Positions 62,982-64,000 of a stretch of DNA of 64,000 nucleotides are shown piece by piece. The notes below the pieces were generated by a model, which saw nothing but the letters and a program-made list of their open reading frames with translations, was not told the DNA's origin and did no database searches. This DNA is from Ricordea florida (Eukaryota > Cnidaria > Anthozoa > Corallimorpharia > Ricordeidae), in assembly GCA_949710005.1 (NCBI GenBank), contig OX453273.1, positions 9,894,246 to 9,958,245 on the forward strand, given 5' to 3'. A program made the position numbers and the translations under genes. The number at the start of each line of letters is the position of its first letter. The stretch's first letter is position 1.

Positions 62982-63227
62982 TGAAACATTTACAAGTGTA
63001 ATTGAAAAGTGTATAATTTATGTTGTGGTTCAATTTTTGCTTGGTTTAAATTTTATTTTCCTTTGTTTTTTTGGTACGATAATGTATGATGAGTTTGAAA
63101 CCAAGGATAAAACTGAACCACAACATGAATATTGTTTTCAAACAGTAAAACAATAGTTACACTAGTAACATACATTTATAAAGGCTTCATTAAATTGATC
63201 CCTGTGTGGACAGCCGAGTCGGTAACC

Positions 63228-63453
63228 GGTAGTTTCGCCCGATGGTCAGTTCGCCCGAACAAAAAGTCGTTTCGCCCAGACTTAGTAATCCCTTCGCCGT
63301 ATCCAACGTCTGGTCTCCTGGACTATTTTAAGGCGTTTCAATTAGTAAACCAGTTGTAACATTTGTGTCGATCAGTTTCTCGACGATCAAGAAGTTCAAA
63401 CTCAGTGCAAAGGCGTACGTTCGAGCGAACTGACAGTCGGGCGAAACGACCGT
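63228..63453. repeat. 226-bp inverted-repeat element
   Basis: GGTAGTTTCGCCCGATGGTC and AGTTCGCCCGAAC at the left are mirrored by GTTCGAGCGAACTGACAGTC and GGGCGAAACGACC at the right, with several mismatches. No ORF of note. Confidence 0.75.
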
Positions 63454-64000
63454 AAACCCTGCAGTTCAGTGACTTGTAATTTTGCGCTGCATCTCATTAT
63501 GCCGGACTAAGTTGGGCAGCGTTTACAAACCACGAATCAGCTTAAATTCAAAGACGAGATACACTTCCAGATACACTTGGCGAGACACCATAAATACCCA
63601 ACTTTGTGTCGTATTTTCAACTCTCTTCTCGGTGTTTTATATTATGAAATACAGTTTTTCATCATAGATCAAACAAAGGGAAGAGTTGAAAAAAGGACGA
63701 GCAGCGGAGTATTTGAGACATTTGATATGTGTATAGCTTCTCACAAGTTATGATTTGGAAGAAGTTAGCGATGCAATAACGAGCCGTGTTTTATCAGATA
63801 TCCAAAGACGTCATGGTGCTTGCTACAATGTTTGATTTGTGCCCTCCAATGCAATCATCGTTTTGTGGAAAGAAATCTTAATTTCTCTAAAAATAATCCT
63901 TCCGATTTCCAAACACCTAACATGGCATGATTTCCTTTGACTTGGTTTATGGATCGCGGATGTAGTTTATATAATTAACTATCTCATTCTTTTCTTTTTT
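63454..64000. other. No gene seen at the window end
   Basis: AT-rich DNA downstream of EIF3K without a recognisable exon or repeat. Confidence 0.4.

Overview
The window reads as nuclear DNA of an animal, most likely an anthozoan cnidarian such as a stony coral. It is AT-rich and intron-rich and is crowded with small inverted-repeat elements. I recovered two complete spliced host genes by eye. One is an HLX-type homeobox gene (minus strand, 3 exons, 25260 to 14999, 234 aa). The other is EIF3K, subunit K of translation initiation factor 3 (plus strand, 8 exons, 52852 to 62981, 219 aa). The species call is inference; nothing here identifies it exactly.

Layout: 1-14998 is gene-poor DNA with fold-back elements and minisatellites. 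14999-25260 is the HLX-type gene, with an 8.8 kb first intron that holds a tRNA-derived SINE, a MITE inserted in the SINE tail, a 43-bp minisatellite and a TTAA-flanked element. 25261-29986 is a comparatively repeat-poor stretch upstream of it. 29987-47505 is a two-level nest of mobile DNA. 47506-52851 is intergenic with fold-back elements. 52852-62981 is EIF3K, whose introns hold many MITEs. The last kilobase holds one more inverted-repeat element.

The centrepiece is a Polinton/Maverick element at 30828-45102 (14,275 bp). It is bounded by about 265-274 bp inverted repeats and a 5-bp direct repeat, ACGTT. It carries an intact-looking set of genes: protein-primed type B DNA polymerase (1545 aa), retroviral-type integrase (324 aa), a probable double jelly-roll major capsid protein (412 aa), an A32/FtsK-like packaging ATPase (208 aa), and a minus-strand run of about eight further genes that probably specify minor virion and membrane-associated proteins. 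A left-end gene encodes zinc-binding Cys/His repeats. No adenain-type maturation protease was recognised. The two genes that read inward from the two ends share the same upstream sequence and the same SAP/Rho-N-like N-terminal segment, so the terminal repeat relationship runs into coding sequence. Nine genes have TTTAAA 21-30 nt before the ATG, a probable shared promoter element.

The Polinton sits inside a coding sequence of an older DNA transposon (29996-47496; about 3.2 kb without the insert). That transposon is bounded by inverted repeats starting AGGAGCCCATG and a 9-bp target duplication, GACAGTTAC. It has two convergent genes. The plus-strand one is split by the Polinton and has two compensating frameshifts. 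The minus-strand one has introns and one in-frame stop. I did not recognise either protein family.
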